This document shows, piece after piece, positions 32,847-44,942 of a DNA stretch of 64,000 bases. How positions within the stretch are numbered: position 1 is the first letter of the stretch; every line of letters begins with the position of its first letter. The DNA is from Symbiodinium natans (taxonomy: Eukaryota > Sar > Dinophyceae > Suessiales > Symbiodiniaceae). Location: NCBI GenBank assembly GCA_905221605.1, contig CAJNDS010002498.1, positions 310,001 to 374,000 on the forward strand, read 5' to 3'. The notes under the pieces are model-generated. The model saw only the letters and a list, made by a program, of their open reading frames with translations, searched no databases and was not told the DNA's origin. A program made the translations under genes and the position numbers.

Positions 32847-33657
32847 GGCCCGAGGTGCAATGGGTCGGCCTCATAACCCCCGATTCGACCCGTAGTTTCC
32901 CGATGAAGGGGGTGGGCCCACCCCTTCGCTGTGCTTGCACTCATCACAGAGAAGAGCTGGCACAGGTTGCGGCAACATCTTTTTTGCCACTACCTGAGCA
33001 CTGGACGTGCACTCTTGCACTCTACTGGTTTCCGGGTTGTTCAACCGTTGCACGCCTTGCTTTGTCACCCCCCAAAGCTTGTCACCAAGGCAGCGCCGAG
33101 GCCTTCGGTGCCCTGAGGCATTTGCTTAGCATCTTAGCATCTTCCTCCTGCTTCGTGTTGAGTTCTGAGCGGTCATCTGCTGGACTCTGCGCTGTGTTGC
33201 AAGAAATGAAGACGTGGGGCATGGGAACGCGTTCAGTTGCCTCCCTTCGAGCTCAAGAGGCCCTCAAGCCCAAGAGATCTGACAACAGCATGCTGCTCGG
33301 CTCGCAGATGGAAGGGCCCGCATGTCAAGTGAGCACAGTCTCCGAGCGCGGCATGCGCAGCCTCCGTTGAGGCTACTTGCTTGGCATCACAGACGGTGGT
33401 CCAGGCAGCGTCAGGGCCTTAGCCTGGGGCACTGAAAAAACCCATCTGACATCATTGTCTGGCTTTGCGGCTTGGCACCGGCTCAGCGAGATGAGCAGAC
33501 GAACTTGTAGTAGCTGAGGTGTGGAGAACGGTGCACTCCGCGCTGGCTGATGCAGTCCTCACTGCCAAGGCCTTTCTCAGAATCTTCGACGTTTTTAAAC
33601 TGTCATGCGGCATGGGGCAGATCGTTTCGGCTGCGGGAGGTGGGAATGTTTCTTCAG
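32847..33657. other. stretch with one weak exon candidate
   Basis: The + frame about 33180-33360 (LQEMKTWGMGTRSVASLRAQ) could be an exon; no acceptor or donor settles it. Confidence 0.3.
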
Positions 33658-34815
33658 GTGGTGATCGCAATGACTTCCATCTTGCAAGACGCTCCTCCAT
33701 CGAAGCTGCGACCCAATGGCCCAATGGTACTTTGCATGACATCCAGGGCATCAGCTGCAGATACCCGATGGCTCGGCAAAGTTCAGTGGAGTCAGGTTGC
33801 CACCTCCGCCGCCCCTTCCGTGCCGATTGCGGCGGCGAGCGCCGCAGGCCTCGTCCGCGATTTTTGGGGGGACCTGAGCATGGTGGGGAGCACGTTCATG
33901 GTCATGAATGGTCATGAGCATGTGCAACGACGTGAAGTCGCCGGTTCGAATGTTTTCGACACTTTTTTGGCCCCGGCGACAAGTTAGGATAGGCAGCCAC
34001 TCAAGGCTTTGAGAGACATGAGCTGGTTGCAGAAGGATCAAACAAAGGGATAGAAGGGCGAGTTCAGCATGCCGGCCAGACGAGTTGATTGCTTTGAAAG
34101 TATCCCCTACCTTTTCGGCTCCTTCGAAGGCTTTGAATGAACTCTCTTATGAGCAAGCCGTTGAACTTGTGTGCAGGGACCCGGCTGTCCTCCAGTGGTC
34201 ATTTCTCGCTAATTTTGCCTCTCCCGTTCTTGCAATGCCTTCTAGGTGTTGCCGTGTGCTTCTCAACATCACAAGCCCTTGCGTAGCCATAACTCTGGCG
34301 AGCTTGCAGAGGCTGCGGAAGACGAGTCTGACAGCCAAAGCCGCAAGCGGCGCTTGCCGCTGTCGTTCTCCGGCGAGTGAGACTTCCAAAAAGGTCTCAA
34401 CAGTCACAGTCACGCGCCATTGTAACGCCTTCACGGTTGCATGATGAAAGAATGAAGCACGAATCATGGTTGGAAGCTCTATGTGCGAACAAGGCGCACC
34501 CCGCGGGTCTCGAAAATGTGATGGGTGCATTGCCGTCACACCCGCTGTGGCCAGCAGCCTGAGCTTCATCTGGACTTGATGGGTATTTTGCAAGGCATCA
34601 CGTATCGGACATATCGGGCTCAGGCAAGTGCTGCCACTGGAGGATGTAGAGGCGGACCAAATGATGCGGCTGTCGATTCAGACTAAGATGTTTGGGTCGA
34701 GGAGCCGGCACCGTTGCAGTGCCGGAAAAAGAAGTATCAGAAGAAAGGCCGCGCAAAAATGGGCTGGGTGGTCAGCTTGGCGCGCAAGATGTGCTTCCTC
34801 GACAGTGGTCACTTG
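33658..34815 (+). CDS. exons of an unidentified split gene upstream of Hsp33
   Basis: Exon 33658-~33890 follows a TTCAG acceptor and reads VVIAMTSILQDAPPSKLRPN then KVQWSQVATSAAPSVP. About 34105-34215 reads ALNELSYEQAVELVCRDPAV, which faintly recalls an mTERF helix pair. About 34693-34815 reads VEEPAPLQCRKKKYQKKGRA then KMGWVVSLARKMCFLDSG, strongly basic. All are + strand with coding-like third positions. Whether they form one gene is inference; the mTERF idea rests on one segment. Confidence 0.35.
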
Positions 34816-35329
34816 CAAGCTTGAACGGCCTCATGGTGATGTCTCGATGAGGTCAGTTCCAAATCATCACGAAGAGTCGCAAGAAAAGGTGGGTGGGCCG
34901 CGTTGTTTTCCAGTGGCTTGTTTCATGGCCAGTGAGCACTGCTCGCATCGTTTCATGCAACCAATCGTGATTATTTCAGCTCTTTGGTGTCTCTGGCCAG
35001 GCACTTTGCACTGAGCCTGTGCCGCGCTGCAACCCGCACAAGAGTGATCCAATGCGCTGGTCACAAGCGTGCCGGCATCAAAGCGTAGCACATCACCCAT
35101 GACGCTGCAGTCTGCACAGCCATCTTGTGGGTGCCACCAAGGTCCTCCTCCCCCTATTCCATGTCAGGATGTGTGTTGTAAGCATAGAAGTGACAAACAA
35201 TCGCCCCCCCAACTCCTCTTGCGGGATACCGACATTAAATGCACGCATGCTGTCTCTGCATTCCGTAGCTGGCTTGGCCCTGGCGAGATGTCAAATTAGG
35301 CAGTAGTGAGGGGCTTCGGACGACGGACG

Positions 35330-37181
35330 ATGGCTTTGACTATTGCATCCTCCCCAATCCTTGCAAGAGGACTGGTTGCACAGCCAGTGGTTCATCGAGG
35401 GAGTGAATCGCACAGATACGTCGTGGCAGAGAAGCCCCAGCAAAGGTACCGAGTAGCAACTGGCGGAGCTCTGGTATTAGGTGCAGGTTTCTGCAGGTCT
35501 CAGGCCCGAAAGGGCAAACGATGTCGCCTCCAAGCAAGCTTGAAAGAGCCGGCCGAGCAGGCTGCTGCTCCGGACGGTGAGCCGGATCGTTTGGTAAGAT
35601 ACTTGGGTGGAAACGTTTCAGTTCGTGCAATTTCTGCTACAGATCTGGTGCAGAAGGTAACAGGTATGCACGCTTGCTCTCCAATGGCCTCCATTGCGCT
35701 AGGCCGCTTGGCTTGAACATGCCTCAAGTGCTGGTGCAAGTTTCACATCCCGCCTGTTTGTGAAGTTTTGTTTTTGCAATTACAGACTCTACTCTGACTG
35801 GCTACGTGTATCATATGAGGTCGGTCGCTTATGGCCACAGCACTGCTTGCAAATGGCAGAGACGAGGGCGAGAGCCTGCAGATGCGGATACAAGGAGCTG
35901 GCCCAATCGGGACGATAATTACGGAGGCATCTTCAGCTTTGACTTGCCGGGGTATGGTTGGGTACCCAAGTGCAGACGCTGCCTCTGTGCCGGAGCTCGT
36001 TGGGATGAGCCAGGCGGCCACACTCCGCCTTACCCGGACGCATCCGTTTTGGAAGAGGCCTTACACGGGCACCATTGCCCTGAGGTGTGGTGAGATTGCC
36101 GAGGATGTGGTGCAGTATCTGGCCATGAGTGAACAGACTCCCGCCTCGATGGGCCTCAGCGTGGAATGGGATGCGGAGGCACAAAAGTCAAAGTCCTTTA
36201 AAGTTACTTTAAAGTCCACGTTAAAGTCTACTAAGAGTCTACCATGCTGTTGCATTCGCAAGAAGTTTGCGGGCAAGAGCTGGCAAGCTGGAAGTCCTGG
36301 AAGGCAGGGCGTGTCAAATCTGCAGAAGGCTGGCTGGTCACCCTGCTACCAGGTGCCTTGTGCTGTTTTTGTTGAGAAATGTTTCCTCGCTCGCAAACGC
36401 CTAAAGCCTCAGCCGATGATGCCCTGGTAAGGTTGGGAGGAAACGGAAGTTGCTGTCGTTGAGGCAGGTGACAGCGTGAGTCACAGTACGAGTTGCAGTC
36501 GAACCGCAGAAGCTGATAGCTGAGACATACTGAGACCAACATCAAAACCTTTCCCAACATGGACTCAAATGGCTCCTCACGTCCGGATGCATGAAGCTCA
36601 ACAAGCTCACTTTGCCCATGTCTTTGGTTGAAAGACGTTGAAAGCTCGCCAAGGCCATCTGCCAGCACATGATGCGAGAGCTTCGTGGTGAGTTTCAAGC
36701 TGAGCAGACACCAACCTTCAGCTGCAAGTGCTCCAAGTCACGGCCTCGCCCTCAGATGCCCTAAGCCACCGTCAGCTCTGGGTGCTCTGGGACCTGGCTG
36801 ACTGACTGGCTTTTGCAGGCTGGCGACGGCCGTGATGATGCTCGGAAAGGAAGAGGCCAGGATGCGGACCTGCGCTTGGGATTTCGGCCCCCTGGAAGCA
36901 ACCAGGTGCTCAACATCCTCAAGAACGAGGACTTGCGTGCTGCAGTGATCGGCAGCGACTTGAAAAGGAGGGATGAAGGGTTGAAACGGTCGCATCCTCG
37001 TGAGGAGATCGTGGAGGCCAAGTGTGATTGGTGCGGCACTCCTATGACGCTGACTCCCAAAGAAGCTGACACCCAAGCTCCACCGCAGTGCGCGCATCTC
37101 TTGTTTTTATCTGCCCTTGCGATGCTTGCTGGATCCTTGTGGGTTTGTGCATCCAGCCGAGCCGCTGCATCAAGCTCATGA
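35330..37181 (+). CDS. HSP33: Hsp33 redox-regulated chaperone with N-terminal leader
   Basis: Holdase chaperone switched on by oxidation of a four-Cys zinc centre. Exon 1 (35330-35702) encodes a ~90-residue leader (MALTIASSPILARGLVAQPV) and then the Hsp33 start (PDRLVRYLGGNVSVRAISAT). Exon 2 (35820-36178) carries the core: ATALLANGRDEGESLQMRIQ, RPYTGTIALRCGEIAEDVVQ, MSEQTPASMGLSVEW. Exon 3 (36304-~36352) reads GRVKSAEGWLVTLLPG. Exon 4 (~36645-36742) holds the first zinc pair, CKCSKSR. Exon 5 (36819-36855) reads LATAVMMLGKEE. Exon 6 (from ~37005) holds the second pair, KCDWCGT, so all four ligands are present. Introns 35703-35819, 36179-36303 and 36743-36818 all start with GC. A linker exon between 36353 and 36644 was not found, and the C-terminal end (TGA at 37179-37181) is tentative. 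The leader suggests plastid or mitochondrial import. Confidence 0.88.
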
Positions 37182-37353
37182 CCTAAAGCCATGAACAGCA
37201 ACACAAGCTCCGAAGGACGAGGGGGCAGCCGACCCACCATCACCTGACCACGTGAAGACAAAGTCGTGCAGAGTCCAGAACTTGAGAGTCCAGAGCAGCT
37301 GACACATCTGACACCTTGGACACATCCGGCACAATTGACACAAATTGGACACA

Positions 37354-39699
37354 ATGGCTCGCGAAGACTTGGCCAACACTCCCGCAGAGCGGGCCAGAGC
37401 AGCTGTTCCCAGGCTAGCGGAGGAAGACCTTGCCGCAGCCAAGGACGGGTGGGCGACAGTGATTTTTCGCATGATCTATCTGTCATGCGGGTGTGTAGTT
37501 CGAAGTTCCAAGTTCTAGGCTCTACGTCATTCTACGTCAAGTTAAAGCTGTCAGGAGACCTCCGTAGGAGGCCAGGGACACGTCATCATCATTGGAGCTG
37601 GCCTGGTGGGCTCATTGTGTGCTGTGGTCCTGTTGCAGAAGGGCTTCAAGGTGCATTTGTATGAGCGTTACCAAGACATCCGATCTATACCCAGTGCTGG
37701 GAGATCCATTAACTTGAGTGTTACGAGCCGCGGGCTCCGAGCCATCAAAGCTCTGGGCGGAACTCTCTATGACGATATCATCTCTAATCTCACTACCAAA
37801 GTTATGGGCCGGATTATTCACACTGACGAGAAGGTCATTTTCCAACGGTATGGAAAAGATGACACAGAGCACAATTACTCCGTCTCGCGATTGGATCTAA
37901 ACAAGTTCCTGCTGAATGCAGCTGCTGATGCCGGTGCAGATCTTCACTTTGACCACGCCCTGTTAGAAAGCTCTGATTTCTTGACAGAGGGCAGCGTTGG
38001 AAGTTGCTTGCACTTCAAGCAGGGAGGTGGAAGTTTCTTGAAGGTCCACGCAGACTGCCCAGTGGTTGCTTGCGATGGTGCAGGTTCTCGAGTTCGGTAT
38101 GCGCTGCGGCGGTGTGGCCTTACAGAGTTTACGGAGGACCTCCTGACCCGAGGGTACAAAGAGGTGCTTTTTCCCAAGCCGGAGGTAGGCAAAGAATTCG
38201 GAGCCACCGGTGAGCATGGCGAAGCATGCGATGGCCGGCTAGGTCTGCACATTTGGCCGCGAGGTGACCACATGCTAATGGCCTTGGCAAATCGAGACGG
38301 ATCCTTCACTGGCACCATCTATATGGACAATGAGGGAGAGGAGGCTTTTGCAGCTTTCACAGACACACCCGAGGGCCGAGCCAAATGCTCGCAGTTCTGT
38401 GAGAAGTACTATTCGGACGCGATCCCTCATGTCGGTGGTCTGGACAGCCTGGTAAATCAGATCGTCCGGAATCCAACTGGCATCCTAGGAACTGTTCGGG
38501 CAACCAAGTGGGCATCACAGGGCAAGGTGCTGCTCATCGGCGACTCCTGCCATGCTATGGTGCCTTTCTTCGGCCAGGGGTGCAATTGCGGCTTTGAGGA
38601 CACATTGTGGCTCAACAAGCTCATCGACCAGTATTGCTGCGACGGTGGCAAGGTCTCTGTGGAGAAGTGCACCGGAGAAAATTTCGCGGCCTGTTTTGCG
38701 GCTGTGGAGGCAGAAAGAAAGCCAAGCGCAGATGCGATATGCGAGATGGCTCTTGAAAATTTCCTGGAGATGAGAGATAAGACTGGCGATGTGAAGTTTC
38801 AAGTTGCTCGCCTTAACTCTCTGACGACCCCTGTACATATATATATATATACACATATGTATATACCTATATACATACACTGCTATTTATAGATAATTTA
38901 TGCTAGCGTAGACCCCATTGCAAGCAGTGAGAGACCACATGGGGACACGAAGAGCCTGTCAATCTCTCCGGACACGAGGAACACGATGACGAGCAGCCCA
39001 GCAGCAGAGCACGAAGAGACTAGCATGCCAGGAGATCGCCAGGAGAGCAGCAGGAGCCCAGCACCAGATCACCAGCAGACCACCAGGAGACGTCTTATCC
39101 AGCCACCTTATCAATCATGAGAATGCAGCCTCAGGTTAAAACGACAACAGTTTTGTGCGTTTCGCGCACCCAGACGTCCAACAGCGACGACAGTTCCGAA
39201 GATGGCGACATCGATGCTTGCGGTGCTTAGGCGGGAGCGCGTTTCCAACATCGCAAGTGGAGTTGCAAATCCTCTTAGTCTGGCCACGTGCAGCGAACCC
39301 ATCCAGCGGCCTAAAATGCCGCGCGCCTGCCACGAAGCCAAAAGCATATGATTTGCGATGTTTAAGGGCTCGACAAATGTAAGTCCGCACGTCGAAAAAG
39401 TGCGATTGCGCTCAAAAAGTGACTCAATCCAACACTCGTTTACCCTTACGTAAGCCCCCCTAGAGGAATGTATATATAATAATATATGTGTGTATATATA
39501 TATATATGTATATATAGGTGTCTATGTATGTGTATATATGTGCATATATGTGTATATATGTGTACATATGCGTATATACGTGTATATATGTGTATATATG
39601 TGTATACATGTGTATACATGTGTATATATGTGTGTATATGTGTATAGATGTGTATGTACCCGTGTAGGTATATGTGTATGTGCATTATATATATATAAT

Positions 39700-39731
<32 letters not shown>

Positions 39732-41286
39732 CACACATGTATGTGTATTTTGCATCTGCACATACGTATATGCACACACACACACACTTTTTCCATCTAC
39801 TGGTGTAGTGGTTTCTTGTAGCCTCGCATCAAGCGTGGCGGCGCCGCAAATAGAGCGTCAAGGATTGCCGGACCCTCACGGCACGCGCAGGTCCGCGGTG
39901 CCCGCCGGGACGAGGGCTCTCTCGCTCGAGTTGAGGAGTTATTCGCGTTTCGAGGCAATCGTGCTCTCGCCTAGGTCCTGAAATTTTGGGGGCTCCCGAA
40001 ACGTTGTTTTCATTGGCAGGCGCAGCACGTTCGGCTCCTCCAAGTATCGGCTGTCGTGCTATCGTGTTTTGCGGCAAGCTATTGGGGATCCACGATTCGC
40101 AGGTTCGAGGCAGCAAGCTATTGGGGATCCACCATTCGGAGGTTCCGGCAGGGTTGCTCTGAGAGCTCCAGTGGCGCAAGTCGACTTTCGCAGTGCAAAC
40201 GTAGTATGCGGAGGACGTCTGTAGCTTTGGTGGCTGGAAAGGTCGGCGTTTGTAGCGCACTCGATGTGGAGGACGTCCAGAGCTGCAGTAGCTGAAAAAT
40301 CGTCTTTTGCAGTACTAAGTAGTACGCGGTGGACGTCTGGAGCTGAAGTGGCTGCCTGTACATAATGCGTGGTCCTTTGGTGTTTAGAGTCTACGCTGGC
40401 ATAAATCTGTTTGTTTGAGGTGCTGAAGAAAGTCGAGAACCGGTTGGAGAACATGTTTCCAGACAAGTTCCGAAGTCGGTATGCCATGGTATGCTATGGT
40501 GGAGCAGCTCGGCATACTGTGAGCTCCTGCCTGAAAAAATCGCTTTCCTGCATAAAATAGGATGCATGGGCTCCATTTGGTCACATCATTTCACATCTGC
40601 TTTTGATGGATGCCGCTTCTGATCGTCAAAGCTTAGACTCTACTGCTGCGTACCCTTGCATGTCCAGATTGGATGTGGCCAAGTGGCCCCCTTGACCAAT
40701 GCATGACTCGCGGGTTCACGGTCAAATTTGTTCAGTCCATACAGGTCTGACGGTCAAAAATCGAGGCGGTGATTCAGATTGCTGTTGTGGTTGCCACTGC
40801 TGTTCTCGTTGTCCCATGCTGTTGAGCTTTCCATGAAGCTTAGTGTTGTGGGGTGGTGGCTAAGTGTGATGACGACATGTTGCCTTGTTGGAAGCCTTGA
40901 CGCTGCGTGTCGCGCACATGACGCCTTGTTGCTTTTGCACCTGCTTCTGTTTTTGTTTAAAGTGCTTGTGAAGGCCTTTGCTAAAGGAATCGACTGAGCT
41001 GAGGAGGGCAATGTCTCCTACGCGAATGCCAAGGACCTCGGGGTTGTTCAAGCGAGTATCCTTGAGAAGCTGTTCCTTGGCGATAAAGAAATTCCTCTGT
41101 ACTTCGCCAAAGATGCGCAATGGCATTCTGTGAGTAGAGCATTCAACACAAGCTCTGCAAGCCAATGAGATTTCACGACTTAGGTGGGAAACCTTCGGTG
41201 GCATATCGGCCGAGCAAGTCAATTCAATCGAGCTTGGTGACGCAGAGGCGCTGATTGATCGGTTCCTCGTTCAGGGCAAAGGTTAA
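37354..41286 (+). CDS. KMO: kynurenine 3-monooxygenase (KMO)
   Basis: FAD- and NADPH-dependent hydroxylase converting L-kynurenine to 3-hydroxykynurenine in tryptophan breakdown and de novo NAD synthesis (EC 1.14.13.9). A likely first exon starts at ATG 37354 after an in-frame TGA (MAREDLANTPAERARAAV). Exon 2 (from ~37576 to 38802) begins GHVIIIGAGLVG, the FAD-binding G-x-G-x-x-G, followed by PSAGRSINLSVTSRG, VACDGAGSRVR and VLLIGDSCHAMVPFFGQG. Exon 3 (40420-~40503) reads VLKKVENRLENMFPDKFRSR then YAMVCYGG, the family's C-terminal substrate-site segment. Exon 4 (~41004-41131) reads NVSYANAKDLGVVQASILEK. Exon 5 (41184-41286) ends LIDRFLVQGKG and TAA. Exons 4 and 5 join in frame only with a GA donor. 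The 1.6-kb intron 2 holds TA-rich satellites. Hsp33 ends about 170 bp upstream. Confidence 0.93.
38835..38880. repeat. TA-rich microsatellite in KMO intron 2
   Basis: TATATATA and ACATATGTATATAC words just after the exon-2 donor. They extend an open frame artificially (HIYIYTHMYIPIYI) past the true exon end at 38802. Confidence 0.85.
39469..39780. repeat. long TATATG/TGTATA microsatellite in KMO intron 2
   Basis: About 310 bp of TATATGTG, TGTATACA and (TA)n units, open in several frames on both strands only because stop codons are rare in the unit. Confidence 0.9.
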
Positions 41287-42200
41287 CTAAGAGCATAGTA
41301 AGCATAAAGCTAGCTAGCGGCAATTAGGCTTGAATTTCGTAGGTCTGCTTCAGAAGGGATTGGGGGCTCCCTTGGCAAGCCTTGTTTGGCAATGGCAAGC
41401 AGTGTTGTTTTTTTTAAGTTTTGGTCGCTTAGAACCTGCGCTACTCAGCACCAGAAAGCAGAAGGCTTAAAGCCTTGGGGTAGTGCTTGGGCTTCAGGAC
41501 AGGTTTGACTTTGGGGGTGTGTACTTTTGGCAGACACTCCTTGGGTTTAGAGCCTGTCGTACAGATTCTAGGGTCAACGACCCCAAGCCAGGTAGCTACT
41601 AATACCACATAATACCACAAAACCCTTTTGCCATCTCGAAAAGCAAGTGGGTTGCAACACCTTGAGAGTTCCCGTAATCGGACGATCCTTGGTCCAGTGA
41701 CGTTTGATTTTGTTGGACAGTTTTACTGTTGGCCAAGTGGCGAGAACAAGTCTGGTTTCGAGTTGGGCAAGTGTCTGACGTAAGCGGCTGTGGGTCTGGC
41801 CTCGTCACCTTGAGCATCCCCAGATCTTTTGGGAAGCGAGGCCAAGAGCAACATGCCCCAAACCACCCCGGAAGAATGAGGCCTGGGGGTACAGAGTTCG
41901 GGGATGTTCGGGAGTTGTTGGGTGGACCGTTTCGGACCGGAGCGCGCGCACGATTCTTTTGGGCATTCAAGCTCAGGCTTCTGGTGCCAAAGCAGAAGGA
42001 GCTTGGAATTGATCTCTCAACCGTGAAGCACTGATGACCTTCAAGCACTCTGTAGCCTTTTCGCAACTCGAGTTTTCGAGCTCCACCCGCGAGCATTCGA
42101 GGGGCCTCGTACATGCCTGAATGCCAGCATGCCTGTCGCTTGGCAAGGCCTGCGTGGCATGGCTGCGCACCGTTGTGGTGTTGATATGCTTCCCTGCTGG
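41287..42200. other. 0.9-kb stretch after KMO with no supported gene
   Basis: A long minus-strand frame covers 41599-42351 but has poor coding character and overlaps a better + exon, so I do not count it. Nothing else seen. Confidence 0.4.
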
Positions 42201-42204
42201 TCAG

Positions 42205-42365
42205 AAAAAAGGTCCATCCACTGCATGGCTTTGGCAAGCACGTTCCAGAAGACAATCGCACGGCTCTACTTGGAGAGTCTGTCTCCGCTGATTGTGATCT
42301 TGAGGTTATGGCACATCTGGAGAGTGAGAAGGGGCAGGAAGCCGTTGCCACCCGTCACCTCCCTG
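42205..42365 (+). CDS. probable exon, product unknown
   Basis: After a GTCAG acceptor the frame reads KKVHPLHGFGKHVPEDNRTA, ALLGESVSADCDLEVMAHLE and SEKGQEAVATRHLPG with good codon character, then meets stops. No neighbouring exon was linked and no family recognised. Confidence 0.4.
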
Positions 42366-42369
42366 GATG

Positions 42370-44480
42370 TTCTTCTGCAGCGCAATAGTTGCTTGCCACA
42401 TTGGATCGAATTCTGAGGTAGCTATTCGCCGCGTCGTGTGCCTAATGGAAGTGGGCTCGCAGTTCTTTGAACGAAGCGTTCCGCAATTTGTCCCAAGTTC
42501 ACTTTGCACTGAATTTCTGAGCTGCTGTGGCTAAACGGTCAACGCTGTGGCAGAGCTGCAGGTCAACTCAAGCTCAAGGAGGAACCAATGCGCGTCTGCC
42601 CACTTGAAGCAGCACATGGCATGTCAAGGGCTCCTGAGATTTTTTTCATCTGACCTCAGGAGGAAATGAAGGCAATGCCTGCGAGTGGACAAGCTGACTG
42701 GAGCTGATTGCACGGCAACGTGCAGCGCTCACGCCAGGGTGCAGTCCAGAGCCAGAGAGAGCCAAGTTTTCGACAGCCCCATCCGGTCAGGAGCTGCCAT
42801 TTTCGGTAGGGAAGGCCCCGTGCCACTACCATCCACTCACTGAATTGACCAGAAAAGAATGCTCTCGGTGCTTGAAGCTGTCAGAAGCTTTGGCGGGCAG
42901 GCTCGCCGGCCTCCAAGCCATGTCTGCAAACCTGTGTGCATTGTGTGCCTTCGAGCTCATCCGAGCTTCAAGCTGCTGGCACGGCAAGACATGGTATCAT
43001 ATGGCATGGCCGAGCAAGTTTCCCGATGTTGAAAGACATGTGTTTTGTTTTCTTGTTTGTGAGTTACGGCAGTGGTTCAATAATCATGTGCTGCAGTCAG
43101 CAACAACTCCTCAAGGTAAGTCGGGTCAGAAAGGACTATCATTGCAGATTGATTCTTCTGCAAGTGGCGTGACACGCCCACAGAAAGCAACTGACTGCCA
43201 TGCCACAAGTCCTGCAGCCTTGCGTCGAAACATGCCGAAGGCGGATCGCTGCAGTTGTTGTCAGCAGCCTGTCATATGCTGTTACAATATGCTGTCATCT
43301 CATCTCAAATCTCTGTCCACCTGTTTCACGTTTTGATGCGAGTGAAACCTGCGTGCAAGCATGTTAGTATGCTTGCCAGGCAGCCGTACTACCAGAGTTA
43401 CCAGAGTGGTTGTGCCGCTCCTTGTGCTCCTTGTGTTCGGTCAGCTGTGGCACACGCGCAGTACATACAGGCGCACGCAGGGCACATGTATTTGTTACTC
43501 GATTAATGGGAGGGCCGTGTAGCTCATGAACACTTGGAGACATGCACTGGCCGAATGCAGGTTGGCCAGCAAGACCGGACAAAGCTCCGGTTTTCAAACG
43601 CCATGCCCATGTCCTCAGCAGAAGTCAGGTGCCGTTTGGGGAGTGCTGTCATGCGGCACTGAAAGTTTGCCCTCGGCAATGCCATGGCCTGTCGTCCGAA
43701 GCACTGTGTACACTGCGCAACCGTGTGGCAGGCCTGCGCCAACCTTCTCATGTAGCGTTGCCGTGCCGCCTGGAGCGACAGTGCAGGATCCCCAGACTCC
43801 AGAGCGGCATTGACGTCATTGGCTTGAAACGGTTGGAAGTGGATGTCGATATCTGCAGACGATGTGAGTACATGTCAGCACAGCGCATTTTCAATGCCCT
43901 TCAGACACTTGCCAGACGCTTGCGAGACGCTTGCGAGAAACTGCGTGTGTTCCGAGCCATAGCTCCCTTGCTGAACGTTTCTATCAGGCAGCGGAAGTCT
44001 GCAGCTAGAGGCTCATCATGTACCGCTCCTCCGGTAACAGCCTTATTTCGTGCAGTCGTAGCTGCAGCTGGCGCCGTTTTGCAGTGTGGTCGTTTGTAGC
44101 TGCCGCTGAGGCATCACAGGGGCAGCCATCACTGATCAGGAGTTCTGAAAATACATTCAATAGGACTTCACGCCTCATGACGGTCTTTGTCAAGTAGTCA
44201 TGCAGGGGGGTTTTCTAAGTGGGAGAGCAGGCCAAGGGCCTGGGAAAGAAGTTCAAAGGGTGAGAGAGGTATATAACCATTCTACTCGGTAGCTCATCTC
44301 GGAACACACCCCGGCTTGAGCTTGACCGATTGTAATGATTGGCTTGACTTTGTGAGGTTCGGGCCTCTTTGGCTGCTTGCGTGGGGTTGTTGTGTTGGGG
44401 TTCCTTGTTTTGCTGTTTTGTTTCTGGCAGGCTCTTGTGTGTGCGCGCCTCGGACAGTTGCGACGCCTAAGAGACACATA
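42370..44480. other. 2.1-kb stretch with weak coding fragments
   Basis: A 56-codon frame from ATG 42858 (MLSVLEAVRSFGGQARRP) and a frame at about 43800-44000 (QRIFNALQTLARRLRDACEK) are possible exons. Neither has convincing splice partners. Confidence 0.3.
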
Positions 44481-44481
44481 A

Positions 44482-44520
44482 GGGGGGGCGGGGGGCTGGG
44501 GGGGGGGGGGGGGGGGGTGG
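44482..44520. repeat. G-run tract including G20
   Basis: G7, G6 and a 20-base G run on the + strand; G-quadruplex-prone. Confidence 0.9.
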
Positions 44521-44942
44521 CGCAGAACATGGCGCCACAGAGCGATTTCGCTGACTGGTTGGCTGTTGTAGTTTGCTGTATTCTTTTTGCGTGCATGAAG
44601 TGGGGACGATCCACTGCTGTCCTTCAGCTTCAGGCCCAGAGCGGGTGGGGGTGCCACCCTGACCCGTGCCCTTTGACTTGACGGAAAGAGAACATGCTGT
44701 AGGACCCTGCGCGTCCTGCAAAGATATCAGACGTGCTTTGAAGCCTTCATTCAAACGAATTTGGGCGTAGCATCATGTCCCATAGAGCGCCCACTGTGCG
44801 ACGACGTCGCGGGTCAGGCCGGGTCAGGAGACCCTGCCTGAATCCCCATGAAAGAAACCATGAACAGACAGCGTTTTGACTCATACTTCGCTGTAAAGCA
44901 AGATAGCAGGCTGCTATAGCACTTGCACGGCCCATACACACA

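Noticed and set aside
38803..38892. Open frame continuing KMO to a stop at 38892
   Set aside because: The residues come from a TA microsatellite; the true continuation (VLKKVENRLENMF) is at 40420 after a GT donor at 38803.
39469..39780. Tyr/Ile-rich open frames on both strands, also at 61241-61456
   Set aside because: Microsatellite translations; the same peptide pattern appears on both strands.
41599..42351. 250-codon minus-strand frame
   Set aside because: Poor codon bias, no domain, overlaps a better + strand exon at 42205-42365, and lies against the prevailing gene direction.
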